From positions 1-64,000 of the forward strand of contig NZ_CANMBJ010000002.1 in assembly GCF_947496075.1 (NCBI RefSeq): 64,000 bases of DNA, read 5' to 3'. This document shows positions 8,334 through 16,355 of the stretch, one piece after another (within the stretch, counting starts at the first letter, position 1; each line of letters opens with the position of its first letter). The translations under genes were made by a program, and so were the position numbers. This stretch comes from an uncultured Tateyamaria sp. GTDB taxonomy: Bacteria > Pseudomonadota > Alphaproteobacteria > Rhodobacterales > Rhodobacteraceae. The notes below the pieces were generated by a model. The model did not search any database. It was not told the origin of the DNA and saw nothing but the letters and a program-made list of their open reading frames with translations.

Positions 8334-9280
8334 CAGGTCAGCTCCTCGATGGGGCGCAGGCAGGCACGGCCGTCGCGCAGTTGGGGCAAGGTTTCGCGGC
8401 AAGTGTCCACGACATCCGCGCAGCGGGGCGCGAAGGGGCACGCCACTGGAAAGCGGTGTTGGTTCGGTGGACTGCCTGGGATGGCCGTCAATGCATCCGA
8501 CGGATCCTCGATATTCGGTACGGCGCGCAACAGGCCGCGGGTGTAGGGGTGACCGGGCTGATCGAACAGCGCCATGGTCTTGGCCGTCTCCATGACGCGC
8601 CCGCCATATAGGACAAGCACGTCTTCGCAGAACCCAGCAACCACGCCGAGGTCGTGAGTGATCAACACAACCGATGTCCCAAGGTCGCTCTGCACGTCCT
8701 GCAACAACTGCATGATCTGGGCTTGCACGGTGACGTCGAGCGCGGTTGTGGGTTCGTCGGCTAGGATCAGTTTGGGCTGGCACATCAGCGCCATGGCAAT
8801 GACGATCCGCTGGCGCATCCCGCCCGAAAACTCGTGCGGATAGGCGCGCAGGCGGGCCTTGGCATCCGGAATGCGGACGGCATCCATCACCTCAAGCGCG
8901 CGGGCACGGGCGGCACGGCGCGACATCCCCTCGTGATGCTCGACGATCTCGGTCAATTGCCGCTCGATCGTCATGTAGGGGTTCAGCGATGACATCGGGT
9001 CCTGAAAGATGATCCCGATCTCTCGCGCGCGGATGCGGTTCATTTCGCGGTTCGAGGTGGCCAGCAGGTCCTGACCGTCCCACATGATGCGCCCCTCGAC
9101 CTCGGCATTCTTGGCGAGCAGGCCCATGATGGCGAGCGCGATCTGCGACTTGCCGGACCCGCTTTCGCCTACGACAGCCAGACGGCTGCCTGCATCGACG
9201 GAAAAGGAAACATCATTGACCGCGTGGACCAGCCCGTCGCCGGTGCGGAAGCGGATGTGCAGGTTCTCGACACTCAGCAT
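8333..9280 (-). CDS. Oligopeptide/dipeptide ABC transporter ATP-binding protein (OppD/DppD type)
   Basis: 315 residues. Walker A is GESGSGKSQ (38–46), the signature SGGMRQRI, Walker B LILADEPTTALD, and the H-loop VLITHDLG. The C-terminal oligo_HPY segment has the PFAPRC Cys-bearing motif seen in this subfamily. It forms the ATPase heterodimer with the following gene. It starts about 40 bases after the OppC-like permease stop in the same operon. Confidence 0.92.
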   Translation of the reverse strand: MLSVENLHIRFRTGDGLVHAVNDVSFSVDAGSRLAVVGESGSGKSQIALAIMGLLAKNAEVEGRIMWDGQDLLATSNREMNRIRAREIGIIFQDPMSSLNPYMTIERQLTEIVEHHEGMSRRAARARALEVMDAVRIPDAKARLRAYPHEFSGGMRQRIVIAMALMCQPKLILADEPTTALDVTVQAQIMQLLQDVQSDLGTSVVLITHDLGVVAGFCEDVLVLYGGRVMETAKTMALFDQPGHPYTRGLLRAVPNIEDPSDALTAIPGSPPNQHRFPVACPFAPRCADVVDTCRETLPQLRDGRACLRPIEELT

Positions 9281-9319
9281 GGTCTGCCTCGGGCTTTTGT
9301 AGTGTTCAATTGGCTCATC

Positions 9320-10255
9320 TCAACGCTCCTTCGGGTCGAGCGCGTCCCGCAGCCCGTCGCCGATATAGAAGAGCGAGACCTGGGCGAGTACGAAGATCGC
9401 CGCCGGGAAGCCCAACTGCCACAGAGTGCCAAAGGTCATGGTGCTGGCCCCTTCAGACAGAAGGGCCCCCAGCGACGTATTGGGTTCCTGAATGCCAACG
9501 CCAAGGAAGGACACGAGGCTTTCCATCATGATGACCTCGGGGATGACCAGCGAGGTGTAGATCACCACCACCCACAGCACGTTGGGAGCCAGGTGGCGGA
9601 AGATGATGGCAAGGTCCGACATGCCCAGCATCCGCGCGGCATCCACGAATTCACGGTTCTTCAGCATCATCACCTGCCCCCGCACGATCAGCAGGCCAGC
9701 CGTCCAGTTCACAAGGATGATGACAAGGATCATCTGGCTCATCGAACGGCCAAAGAAGGCCTGCCAGACGACGAAGAAGATGATGTAGGGAATCGCCAGC
9801 CAGATCGTGTAAGCGCCCAGCACCGTGCGGTCGAAACGCCCACCGTAGTAGCCAGACAGTGCCCCCAGCGTGGCGCCCAGGATCACCGAGACCGGGCCCG
9901 CGATGAAGCCCACCAGCAGCGACGTGCGTGTGCCTTGCACGACGCGCGCATACAGATCGCGGCCCAGCTCATCCACGCCGAACCAGTGACCGTTTTCCAG
10001 CGACGGGCCACCGTCTTGCTTGATGCGGCCAAGCACGTTCCAGTCGATCTCTTCAAAGGACCAGCGGGAGAACAGGTTGCCGAAGATGGCGAACAGGACC
10101 AGGACGCTCAGCATCCCCACCGAAAACACGGCCATGCGATTGCGCAGGAACCGCCGTCCCGCATCCGCCCAGAACGAACGAGAGGCGACCATCTCTCCAG
10201 CGCGTTCATCGGCGAAGTTGGCGGAGTTCAGGCGACGTTTGACAGCCCCGATCAT
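9320..10255 (-). CDS. Oligopeptide/dipeptide ABC transporter permease (OppC/DppC type)
   Basis: 311 residues from ATG 10255, chosen because ATGA overlaps the OppB stop; the frame continues upstream only as shadow. N-terminal RSFWADAGRRFLRNRMAVFS is the OppC_N region, followed by about six membrane helices. The BPD_transp coupling loop around EFVDAARMLGMSDLAIIFRH contacts the ATPases. It is an inner-membrane permease subunit. Confidence 0.92.
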   Translation of the reverse strand: MIGAVKRRLNSANFADERAGEMVASRSFWADAGRRFLRNRMAVFSVGMLSVLVLFAIFGNLFSRWSFEEIDWNVLGRIKQDGGPSLENGHWFGVDELGRDLYARVVQGTRTSLLVGFIAGPVSVILGATLGALSGYYGGRFDRTVLGAYTIWLAIPYIIFFVVWQAFFGRSMSQMILVIILVNWTAGLLIVRGQVMMLKNREFVDAARMLGMSDLAIIFRHLAPNVLWVVVIYTSLVIPEVIMMESLVSFLGVGIQEPNTSLGALLSEGASTMTFGTLWQLGFPAAIFVLAQVSLFYIGDGLRDALDPKER

Positions 10256-11184
10256 GACAGGCCCGCCCGCACCTTGGGGTCGATCCAAGCATAAAGCAGG
10301 TCAACCGCCAGTGTCAGCGCAAAGGTCAGAACAGCGTACAGGATCGCAAGGCCCAGCAGGATCGAATAGTCGCGGCTATAGGCCCCATCGATAAAGTCCT
10401 GGCCGATGCCACCGGTGGAAAAGAACACGTCGACAAAGACCGATCCGGTGATCATGTAGACAAAGACCGGGCCCATATACGTCAGCGTTGGCAGCAGCGC
10501 CGGTTTCAGCGCATGGCGCAGGATGATTGTCCGCTCGGGCAGACCCTTGGCGCGGGCCGTGCGGATATAGGGTGAGCCAAGGACTTCCAGCATCGATCCC
10601 CGTGTCAGGCGCGCGACAGACGCCATGTAGGACGTACCAAGCGCGATGGCGGGCATGACAATGTACTGCCATTGCCCCCCGTTCCAGCCGCCGCCCGGCA
10701 AAAGGCCCCACGAGAGTGTAAAGAGCAGCACCAGCAGCGGTGCCAAAACAAAGTTCGGGAAAATCTGGGAGAAGATGGCCAATCCGGTCATCGTGTAGTC
10801 CCAGAACCCGTTGTGCCGAAGCGCCGCGATGATCCCCAGCGGCACACCCAACGCCAGCACGAAGACAGCTGACCAGAACCCGTAGGTCAGTGTCACGGGA
10901 AAGCCCTGCGCGATGACGTCGTTCACCGTCCGGTCCTTTTGCGCAAAGGAGGGGCCGAAATCAAAGCAGCAGATGATGTTCTTGATGTAGGTCCACAGCT
11001 GGACATAGAGCGGCTCGTCCATGCCATAGCGTTCAAGAACGTTGGCCATAACGGCGGGCGGCAAGGGGCGTTCCGAGGTGAAAGGTCCACCCGGCGCAAG
11101 GCGCATCAGATAGAACGCGAAGATCACGAGGATCAATAGCGTCGGGATCACCATCAATAGACGGCGAAGGGTGTAATTGAGCAT
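10252..11184 (-). CDS. Oligopeptide/dipeptide ABC transporter permease (OppB/DppB type)
   Basis: 310 residues starting MLNYTLRRLLMVIPTLL, the standard OppB N-terminus, with LAPGGPF after the first helix. The EAA-like loop is PYIRTARAKGLPERTIILRH, and the C-terminus RDYSILLGLAILYAVL..DLLYAWIDPKVR is diagnostic. Its stop overlaps the OppC start. A perfect hairpin separates it from the upstream binding-protein gene. Confidence 0.93.
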   Translation of the reverse strand: MLNYTLRRLLMVIPTLLILVIFAFYLMRLAPGGPFTSERPLPPAVMANVLERYGMDEPLYVQLWTYIKNIICCFDFGPSFAQKDRTVNDVIAQGFPVTLTYGFWSAVFVLALGVPLGIIAALRHNGFWDYTMTGLAIFSQIFPNFVLAPLLVLLFTLSWGLLPGGGWNGGQWQYIVMPAIALGTSYMASVARLTRGSMLEVLGSPYIRTARAKGLPERTIILRHALKPALLPTLTYMGPVFVYMITGSVFVDVFFSTGGIGQDFIDGAYSRDYSILLGLAILYAVLTFALTLAVDLLYAWIDPKVRAGLS

Positions 11185-11223
11185 TGTGGGCTCCGAGGTT
11201 CCGGTGGGGGATATGCCCCACTG

Positions 11224-11252
11224 TTACGCCCCGGCGCGGAACCGGGGCGTAA
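11224..11252 (-). promoter_or_regulatory. Intercistronic hairpin between oppA-like and oppB-like genes
   Basis: TTACGCCCCGG (11224–11234) and CCGGGGCGTAA (11242–11252) form a perfect 11-bp stem with a seven-base loop. No T-run follows on the minus strand. Such a hairpin after a binding-protein gene commonly protects its mRNA or causes partial termination, giving more binding protein than permease. Confidence 0.6.
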
Positions 11253-11266
11253 GGGTTACGGTCGCG

Positions 11267-12883
11267 TCAGTCGGCGACGCGGTAGAGGTCCTTGGCGTAC
11301 CAGTTCTGCTCTACGTTGTTGATCGGCCACCCTTGGATACTGTCGGACAGCATGATGTTGGTTGAGTAGTGGTAGATCGGTATGACCGGCATCTCGGCGG
11401 CCACAATCTGCTCTACCTCGGTATAGAGCGGCTGCGGATCCTTAGACGATTTGGCCTCGGCCATCAATTCGTCGACGCGGGCGTTGGAGAACTTGGCATC
11501 GTTGTAACCTGACTCGGTGGTTAAGAGGTCAAGGAAGGTCGACGCCTCGTTGTAGTCACCACACCATGCACCCCGCGCCATGTCGTAGTTCTGGGCACCG
11601 CGCGTTTCGAGGAAGACCTTCCATTCCTGGTTCTCCAGTGTCACATCCACGCCCAGCTTCTGTTTCCACATCTGCGTGGCGACGATGGCGACCTGCTGGT
11701 GTGCTTCGGAGGTGTTGTAGAGGTATGTGAAGCTCAGTTCTTCACCGCCTTCGCCATATCCCGCCTCGGTCAGCAATTCCTTGGCTTTTGCGTCACGCTC
11801 GGCCTGCGTCATGCCTGCCATGTCTACGTCCGGTGTCTCGAACCCGGCCGTCGCAGCTGGGGTGAACGAGAAGGCTGGGAACTGACCACCCTGCAACACG
11901 CGGTCTACAATCACCTCACGGTCTACAGCCATTGCCAACGCCTGACGGACGCGGACGTCCTTAAAGGCTTCGGGACCGGAGGTGAGGTTGAAGTTAAAGT
12001 AGTAGTTGCACAGACGCGGAAGAGCAAAAGCTTCGTCCGGGAACTCCTCAGCCAATGCGGGATACTGGCCTGCGGGAATGTCGGTCATATCCACTTCGCC
12101 AGCACGCCATCGGGTCAAACCCTGCGCCTCGTCGCCTATGACAAACGTCGTGACTGTATCCAAAACCGTGTTTTCATTGTCCCAGTACATCTCGTTTCGC
12201 GACCGGACCGAACGTTCTTTTGGCACGTGCGCTGTCAGGACATAAGCGCCGTTGCTTACCATGTTCTCGGGGCGGGTCCATTGTGCCCCGTGTTCCTCGA
12301 TCGCCCATTTGGGGGCGGGGAATGTGGTGGCATGCGTGACCATCTTGGTGAAATAGGGCAGCGGCTGCGACAGTTGTACGACCAGAGTTGTGTCGTCAGG
12401 GGCCGAGACCCCAAGCGCGGTTGGTTCCATGTCGCCTGCAATGATGGACGCGCCATTCTCAATGGACATCAATTCCATATACCAAGCGTACGGAGAGGCC
12501 AGTTCAGGATCGACCGCGCGCTGCCAAGCATAAACAAAGTCGTTCGCTGTAACAGGTGTGCCGTCGGACCATTTGGCGTTGTCACGCAGGGTGAACGTAT
12601 AGGTCAGGTTGTCGTCTGATGCCTCGTGATTTAGCGCGACGCCAGGGACGAGGTTGCCATCTGCATCCTGATTATAAAGCCCTTCGAATAGATCACGTAC
12701 GACGTTGGAGCCATCCACATCCTCTACAACCTGCGGATCAAAGGACGAAAACTCGTCAAGCGTGCGATAGGTAAAGGTCTGCTCCTCTGCCAAGGTCACA
12801 CCATCGGGGATGTCAGCAGCAATAGCAGGGGTTGTAAGACAAGTTGTTGCAAGGGCGGCGGCAAGAAACGAGCGACGTTTCAT
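11267..12883 (-). CDS. Peptide ABC transporter substrate-binding protein (SBP_bac_5, OppA type)
   Basis: 538 residues. The Sec signal peptide MKRRSFLAAALATTCLTTPAIA is followed by the cluster-C binding-protein fold: TFTYRTLDEFSSFDPQVVED, then EGLYNQDADGNLVPGVA, KWSDGTPVTANDFVYAWQRA and DVRVRQALAMAVDRE. These match OppA/MppA-like oligopeptide binders. It acts in the periplasm and delivers peptides to the OppBC-like permease. It is the first gene of the minus-strand importer operon, with its promoter presumably in the large gap to the right. Confidence 0.92.
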   Translation of the reverse strand: MKRRSFLAAALATTCLTTPAIAADIPDGVTLAEEQTFTYRTLDEFSSFDPQVVEDVDGSNVVRDLFEGLYNQDADGNLVPGVALNHEASDDNLTYTFTLRDNAKWSDGTPVTANDFVYAWQRAVDPELASPYAWYMELMSIENGASIIAGDMEPTALGVSAPDDTTLVVQLSQPLPYFTKMVTHATTFPAPKWAIEEHGAQWTRPENMVSNGAYVLTAHVPKERSVRSRNEMYWDNENTVLDTVTTFVIGDEAQGLTRWRAGEVDMTDIPAGQYPALAEEFPDEAFALPRLCNYYFNFNLTSGPEAFKDVRVRQALAMAVDREVIVDRVLQGGQFPAFSFTPAATAGFETPDVDMAGMTQAERDAKAKELLTEAGYGEGGEELSFTYLYNTSEAHQQVAIVATQMWKQKLGVDVTLENQEWKVFLETRGAQNYDMARGAWCGDYNEASTFLDLLTTESGYNDAKFSNARVDELMAEAKSSKDPQPLYTEVEQIVAAEMPVIPIYHYSTNIMLSDSIQGWPINNVEQNWYAKDLYRVAD

Positions 12884-13271
12884 AGGGGGGCTCCTCCATT
12901 GGTTTTAATTTATGCTGTCCTGGTACTGTGGCTTAGGTGCGACAAAGACCAAAGCCGTGTCGAGTGGAATTAACGCTACGGCACTTGATGGTCGGCGAAC
13001 TTCCGCCATTGACCAAAGTTTGCTCGTAAAACAATCGCTTGCGCTTCACCCAAGGCAAAGGGTGATGCACAGTGGATCGTCCGGGATGACGCCAGACAAC
13101 GATACAAGAAATTCAGCTAACCGTCGATATGTGACCGCCTCAGTTTTCTTAATTCCTGTTCTCGACCTGGCCGACACATTTGTCGCTCAAGCCTTTTGTC
13201 TTCACTTTTAAAGGGAATTTACGTTGTTGCGCTGGACTGAGAATTCTTGCCCCGCCGAACTGTAGTACCTT

Positions 13272-13285
13272 GTATCAATTGATAC
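13272..13285. promoter_or_regulatory. Perfect 14-bp palindrome, possible operator
   Basis: GTATCAATTGATAC reads identically on both strands. It lies 389 bases upstream of the oppA-like start and about 735 bases upstream of the first aidA-like gene. The size suits a dimeric regulator, but the regulator is unknown. Confidence 0.4.
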
Positions 13286-13441
13286 GGGTGGGTTGCCATG
13301 CCAGGTTGTGACCCACTGGTATCCACCTTGAATATGGGCTCTGGGTTGTATGTCGGGCATTCCGTAGCGCAGGGTTGATATGCTCTATTCGGGAAGGCTG
13401 CAGGCTCATCAACCAGAACGCCCGGAACTAATCAGGGCGGG

Positions 13442-13567
13442 GTAAGCGAAGGCGCCAGTACTTACTACTAATAACCTGGTCATAAAAAATACGCCTTCGC
13501 CCACTGCCGCAGCGGCGACATCAGCGGTGATACCAGCGTAGTAGGTGAAGGTTCGAGCTTCGCTTAC
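13442..13567. repeat. Long-range inverted repeat
   Basis: GTAAGCGAAG (13442–13451) is the exact inverse of CTTCGCTTAC (13558–13567). Between them further complementary pieces occur (GAAGGCG near 13448 with CGCCTTCG near 13492). The ~126-base unit could fold into a branched RNA or be a degraded element end. Confidence 0.4.
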
Positions 13568-13848
13568 TATGCGGTTTTCCATTCGCTATGTCTGCCCTTT
13601 CGCAACTTACATGGGGCGCCTCACGAAACGCTTCCATGCACAAACTAACTATGCCCAGAGGCGACATTTAGTTCCTGAAATCTTTCCGAAATTAATCCGA
13701 AACGTGGTTTGCGCAGCTACGGTCAACTGTTTCTTGTTGAAGCACGACGCGTGACACACGCGTGCTCTGTGCTTGCGCGACCGCCGTTCCATTCGGCCCG
13801 CACGCGTACACATCCAAATCGAACCGTATTGGTGGATGCCCTGGGTTT

Positions 13849-13873
13849 CTGAAATGCAGCGGAAGCATTTCAG
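13849..13873. promoter_or_regulatory. 9-bp inverted repeat upstream of the aidA-like genes
   Basis: CTGAAATGC (13849–13857) and GCATTTCAG (13865–13873) are exact inverses with seven bases between, about 147 bases before the first aidA-like start. It could be an operator or an RNA hairpin. It does not match the CTG-N10-CAG spacing of a lux box. Confidence 0.4.
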
Positions 13874-14019
13874 ATCGTGAGCATCAGCTTTTCGCAAATG
13901 ATTTCGCGCGGGTTTCAGGCAAAAAACTACTTCTACGGGAATTTGGCTTCCGTGGAGCCCCCCACACTCAAACTTCAGCGGATCATGCGCTGAAAATACT
14001 GACCACAAGGAGACTTGAA

Positions 14020-14352
14020 ATGGCCACCGTTAACGTTCTGATCGCCGTAGACGTCGAGGGAGCCCTGAGCAGCGGCAACCTCGGTGCGAACACCTACATG
14101 GTTGATACCAACAAATACATGGGGTCCGGGAGGGAAGGCACAGATGAGCTGCAGACCAAGCTTGCCATCGGCGATACAATCGTCTGGAGCGTCGCACCCA
14201 TCGACCCTGGCACCTCGGTCGAAATCAACAGCTTTTCAGGCACCGCCGTCAGCGACAAATACATCAGTCCAGTGCAAGACCCGCTGACGCCAACGTCGTG
14301 GGAATCAAAGTTCCAACCTCCCGGCGGCACACCTTCCGGTACGTCCTACTAA
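14020..14352 (+). CDS. AidA/PixA-family protein, first copy, interrupted by an ochre codon
   Basis: 110 residues from ATG 14020 with AAGGAG at 14007–14012. It begins ATVNVLIAVDVEGALSSGNL and contains TNKYMGSGREGTDEL and DTIVWSVAPIDPGT, the signature of the AidA/PixA inclusion-body protein family. The frame stops at TAA (14350–14352) after GTSY, but the bases directly after continue in frame as YTMTLSFEGKNMTFDPFLIVA to TGA 14416–14418. That matches the second copy's C-terminus (QYNATLKFNDSKELTFDPFL). A Gln codon (CAA) has probably become TAA. Family members accumulate in stationary phase and some are quorum-regulated; the biochemical role is unknown. Function of the truncated form is doubtful. 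Confidence 0.85.
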   Translation: MATVNVLIAVDVEGALSSGNLGANTYMVDTNKYMGSGREGTDELQTKLAIGDTIVWSVAPIDPGTSVEINSFSGTAVSDKYISPVQDPLTPTSWESKFQPPGGTPSGTSY

Positions 14353-14492
14353 TACACGATGACCCTATCGTTTGAGGGCAAGAATATGACGTTCGATCCG
14401 TTCTTGATCGTCGCATGACCAACGACAACTCGTTCGACCGGTCCACACGCGGTCGAGCAAAATCAACAATCGCACACCACAGGAGAAAACAC

Positions 14493-14894
14493 ATGTCCAC
14501 AGTAGACGTACTTATGATGGTTGACATCGAAGGCGCCCTTGCCAGCGGCAACCTCAGCCAAAACATTTATCTCGCCGATACGAACGGATACCTCGGTTCG
14601 TACAACGAAGGGCAGGACGAACTCAGCACCAAGCTTCACAATGGAGACACCATTGTCTGGTCTGTTGCGCCTATCGATCCCGGCACCAACGCTACTATTG
14701 CAAGCTTCTCGGGCACTGCCGTGGCCGACAAGTACATCAATCCGGTGCCAGACCCGCTGTCTGCAGGTGTTTGGGAGTCAAAATTCCAACCACCGGGCGG
14801 AACGGCCGGTAAGTCGTTTCAGTACAACGCAACGCTCAAGTTCAATGACTCCAAGGAATTGACGTTCGATCCGTTCCTGATCTCAGTCGACTAA
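14493..14894 (+). CDS. AidA/PixA-family protein, second copy (intact)
   Basis: 133 residues from ATG 14493 with AGGAG just upstream. It shares most positions with the preceding copy (VDVLMMVDIEGALASGNL, DTIVWSVAPIDPGTN, WESKFQPPGGT) and, unlike it, has the complete beta-rich C-terminus ending LTFDPFLISVD, the full length of AidA/PixA proteins. Relatives are Burkholderia AidA (quorum-sensing dependent, linked to killing of nematodes) and Xenorhabdus PixA (cytoplasmic inclusion protein). There is no signal peptide. The tandem arrangement shows a local duplication. A hairpin follows the stop. Confidence 0.88.
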   Translation: MSTVDVLMMVDIEGALASGNLSQNIYLADTNGYLGSYNEGQDELSTKLHNGDTIVWSVAPIDPGTNATIASFSGTAVADKYINPVPDPLSAGVWESKFQPPGGTAGKSFQYNATLKFNDSKELTFDPFLISVD

Positions 14895-14907
14895 ATGATG
14901 TTGATTT

Positions 14908-14931
14908 AAGCCCCGATGAAGGTCGGGGCTT
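14908..14931 (+). terminator. Hairpin after the aidA-like pair
   Basis: AAGCCCCGA (14908–14916) pairs with TCGGGGCTT (14923–14931) around a six-base loop. It lies between convergent genes and can serve both directions, though the T-run is minimal. Confidence 0.7.
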
Positions 14932-14994
14932 ACATCCGTCCGTGATGATTGGCGTATCAGTTGCTGCGGTTGAAGATCATCCGCCCAATTCCCA

Positions 14995-15969
14995 CTACTC
15001 GTCAACATGGCCACGCATTGCCCAGTACAACGTTTTCAGCTTTCGGGATGCTTGTCCCTTTGGGCAGCTATCCTCAAACGCCTTGTCAAGGATTGAGGGT
15101 TGAAAGAATATCTGCCGGTTCAGTATCTTGAAGAATGTCGCATTGAACCGGATCTTTTCGGGTGACGTCCGATACGTGTTTCCAAGGATGACATATCGCT
15201 CTTCCGAGAACATGCGGTCGGAAATCGCGTACTCACATGTGGGGCCGGTCTTGCGATATGCTTGCAGTGTCAGGGCCACAATTTCGTAGTCACCGACGTA
15301 GTACTTGATCTCACCCGAGCAGAACGCTTTGGCCAGATCCACGTGGCTGTCGTATTGTCGGATCGGGGCAGCGGGCGGGTCATCGCAATCTGCATACACC
15401 TCTTGCCAGCTGTCATCATTCAATCGGAATCTCTCAAGAATGATGCCGTCGTCGCGGAAACTGCCTGACTGTGCGATTGTCGCGATCAGCGCCAACCCGG
15501 ACGTCGATCCGCCAAGCGACCCCACCAAGGCTGAACATGTGGCAGCTTCGCCCACTGGTTTTCGTTGCGCATAGGTGACGCCGGACAAGAAAACCGGCGG
15601 CGAGGAAATGTAATTCGACAGACGTTTTTTCGTGGCCGTCGTCGGGCTGCATATAATGTCAATCTCGCCACTCCGCAGCGCGGGAAACACCTCGGCCGCC
15701 AGAAGTGGAACAACCTCAATGCTCAATTCTGCGCCAAAAACTGTCTGCATTTCAACAAGAGCACTGTCGCAGATGAAGGCGACATAGCCTTCAAAACCGT
15801 CTTCTTCCAGCGGGCCGGGAAACGCTGAAAACGTTGTATCGACAAGCGCTTCTGATGTGTGGGCCATTCCGGTTGCGTCTGATCGCACACCAACCATCAG
15901 GGCCTCTTGCACATGCAACGCCGGTGCCATCGTGCAGAACAGGGCCGCGCTTAACGCGACTGCCTTCAC
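14995..15969 (-). CDS. Periplasmic substrate-binding protein (SBP_bac_3-like), orphan
   Basis: 324 residues from GTG 15969, chosen because GTGA overlaps the upstream stop and AGGAG precedes it. The signal peptide (KAVALSAALFCTMAPALHVQ) is followed by VGVRSDATG, FEGYVAFICDSALVEMQ, SGEIDIICSPTTATKKR and VGSLGGSTS, the family-3 amino-acid-binding fold in order. DLAKAFCSGEIKYYVGDYEIV and YRTSPEKIRFNATFFKIL follow. No permease or ATPase is adjacent. It sits with a small membrane protein and a membrane-protein pseudogene, so it may have served as a sensor domain or partner rather than an importer part. Confidence 0.7.
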   Translation of the reverse strand: MKAVALSAALFCTMAPALHVQEALMVGVRSDATGMAHTSEALVDTTFSAFPGPLEEDGFEGYVAFICDSALVEMQTVFGAELSIEVVPLLAAEVFPALRSGEIDIICSPTTATKKRLSNYISSPPVFLSGVTYAQRKPVGEAATCSALVGSLGGSTSGLALIATIAQSGSFRDDGIILERFRLNDDSWQEVYADCDDPPAAPIRQYDSHVDLAKAFCSGEIKYYVGDYEIVALTLQAYRKTGPTCEYAISDRMFSEERYVILGNTYRTSPEKIRFNATFFKILNRQIFFQPSILDKAFEDSCPKGQASRKLKTLYWAMRGHVDE

Positions 15970-16355
15970 GCCTGCTCCTCCGACTTTGCGAGCGAGCACA
16001 ATAATACTGCCGCGAGGCCGGGAAATAGCGCATGGATAAAAAAGTGCAGGAAAGGAATGTGGTTCAGCGGCCACCTCTGCCAGCGTCCATATTCCAGCGA
16101 CGCCTCGCGACTTAAAAGTGCTGTGCCCGCGCACAAGCCGAACATCAACAGGCTTTGGATGAGCGACACCAGAGTTTCGTTGCGGATGAAATCAACAAGG
16201 TCCTGAGGTAGGCCATCTGTTGCGCCCACAACCTGCCACCACGACGCCAAGTAAACGAGCGGGTAAACAACCAATACAGATATAGCCATGATGAAAACCA
16301 CTCCGGCCAAGGCGTTTTGCGTTGGTTCCCGGTCATTCTGCAAATGCTCGATCAA
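15966..16355 (-). CDS. Small three-helix membrane protein of unknown function
   Basis: 129 residues with predicted helices at about 18–40 (LAGVVFIMAISVLVVYPLVYLAS), 66–85 and 105–123. Its only available start is TTG 16355, overlapping the stop of the frame upstream (TTGA). The same frame runs a little further upstream to a TAG, so this could instead be the C-terminal piece of the decayed membrane protein encoded at 16352–17270. Its stop overlaps the binding-protein gene (GTGA). I do not recognise the family. Confidence 0.5.
   Translation of the reverse strand: MIEHLQNDREPTQNALAGVVFIMAISVLVVYPLVYLASWWQVVGATDGLPQDLVDFIRNETLVSLIQSLLMFGLCAGTALLSREASLEYGRWQRWPLNHIPFLHFFIHALFPGLAAVLLCSLAKSEEQA

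Larger units (their letters stand above)
12884..14019. other. 1.1-kb gene-free region rich in inverted repeats
   Basis: No ORF here looks coding in either strand. The open frames of 60–120 codons have no motif, ribosome site or protein-like composition. The region holds the promoter side of oppA (left) and of the aidA-like genes (right). From about 13270 onward it contains several inverted repeats, listed separately, and GGTTGAT (13373–13379)/ATCAACC (13408–13414). It may hide a structured RNA or the remains of a mobile element. Confidence 0.5.

Noticed and set aside
12912-13211. 99-codon ORF in the gap upstream of oppA
   Set aside because: No ribosome site, motif or coding-like composition.
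13373-13414. Possible integron attC site
   Set aside because: The inverted ends read GGTTGAT..ATCAACC, the opposite orientation of RYYYAAC..GTTRRRY, and no gene cassette or integrase is present.
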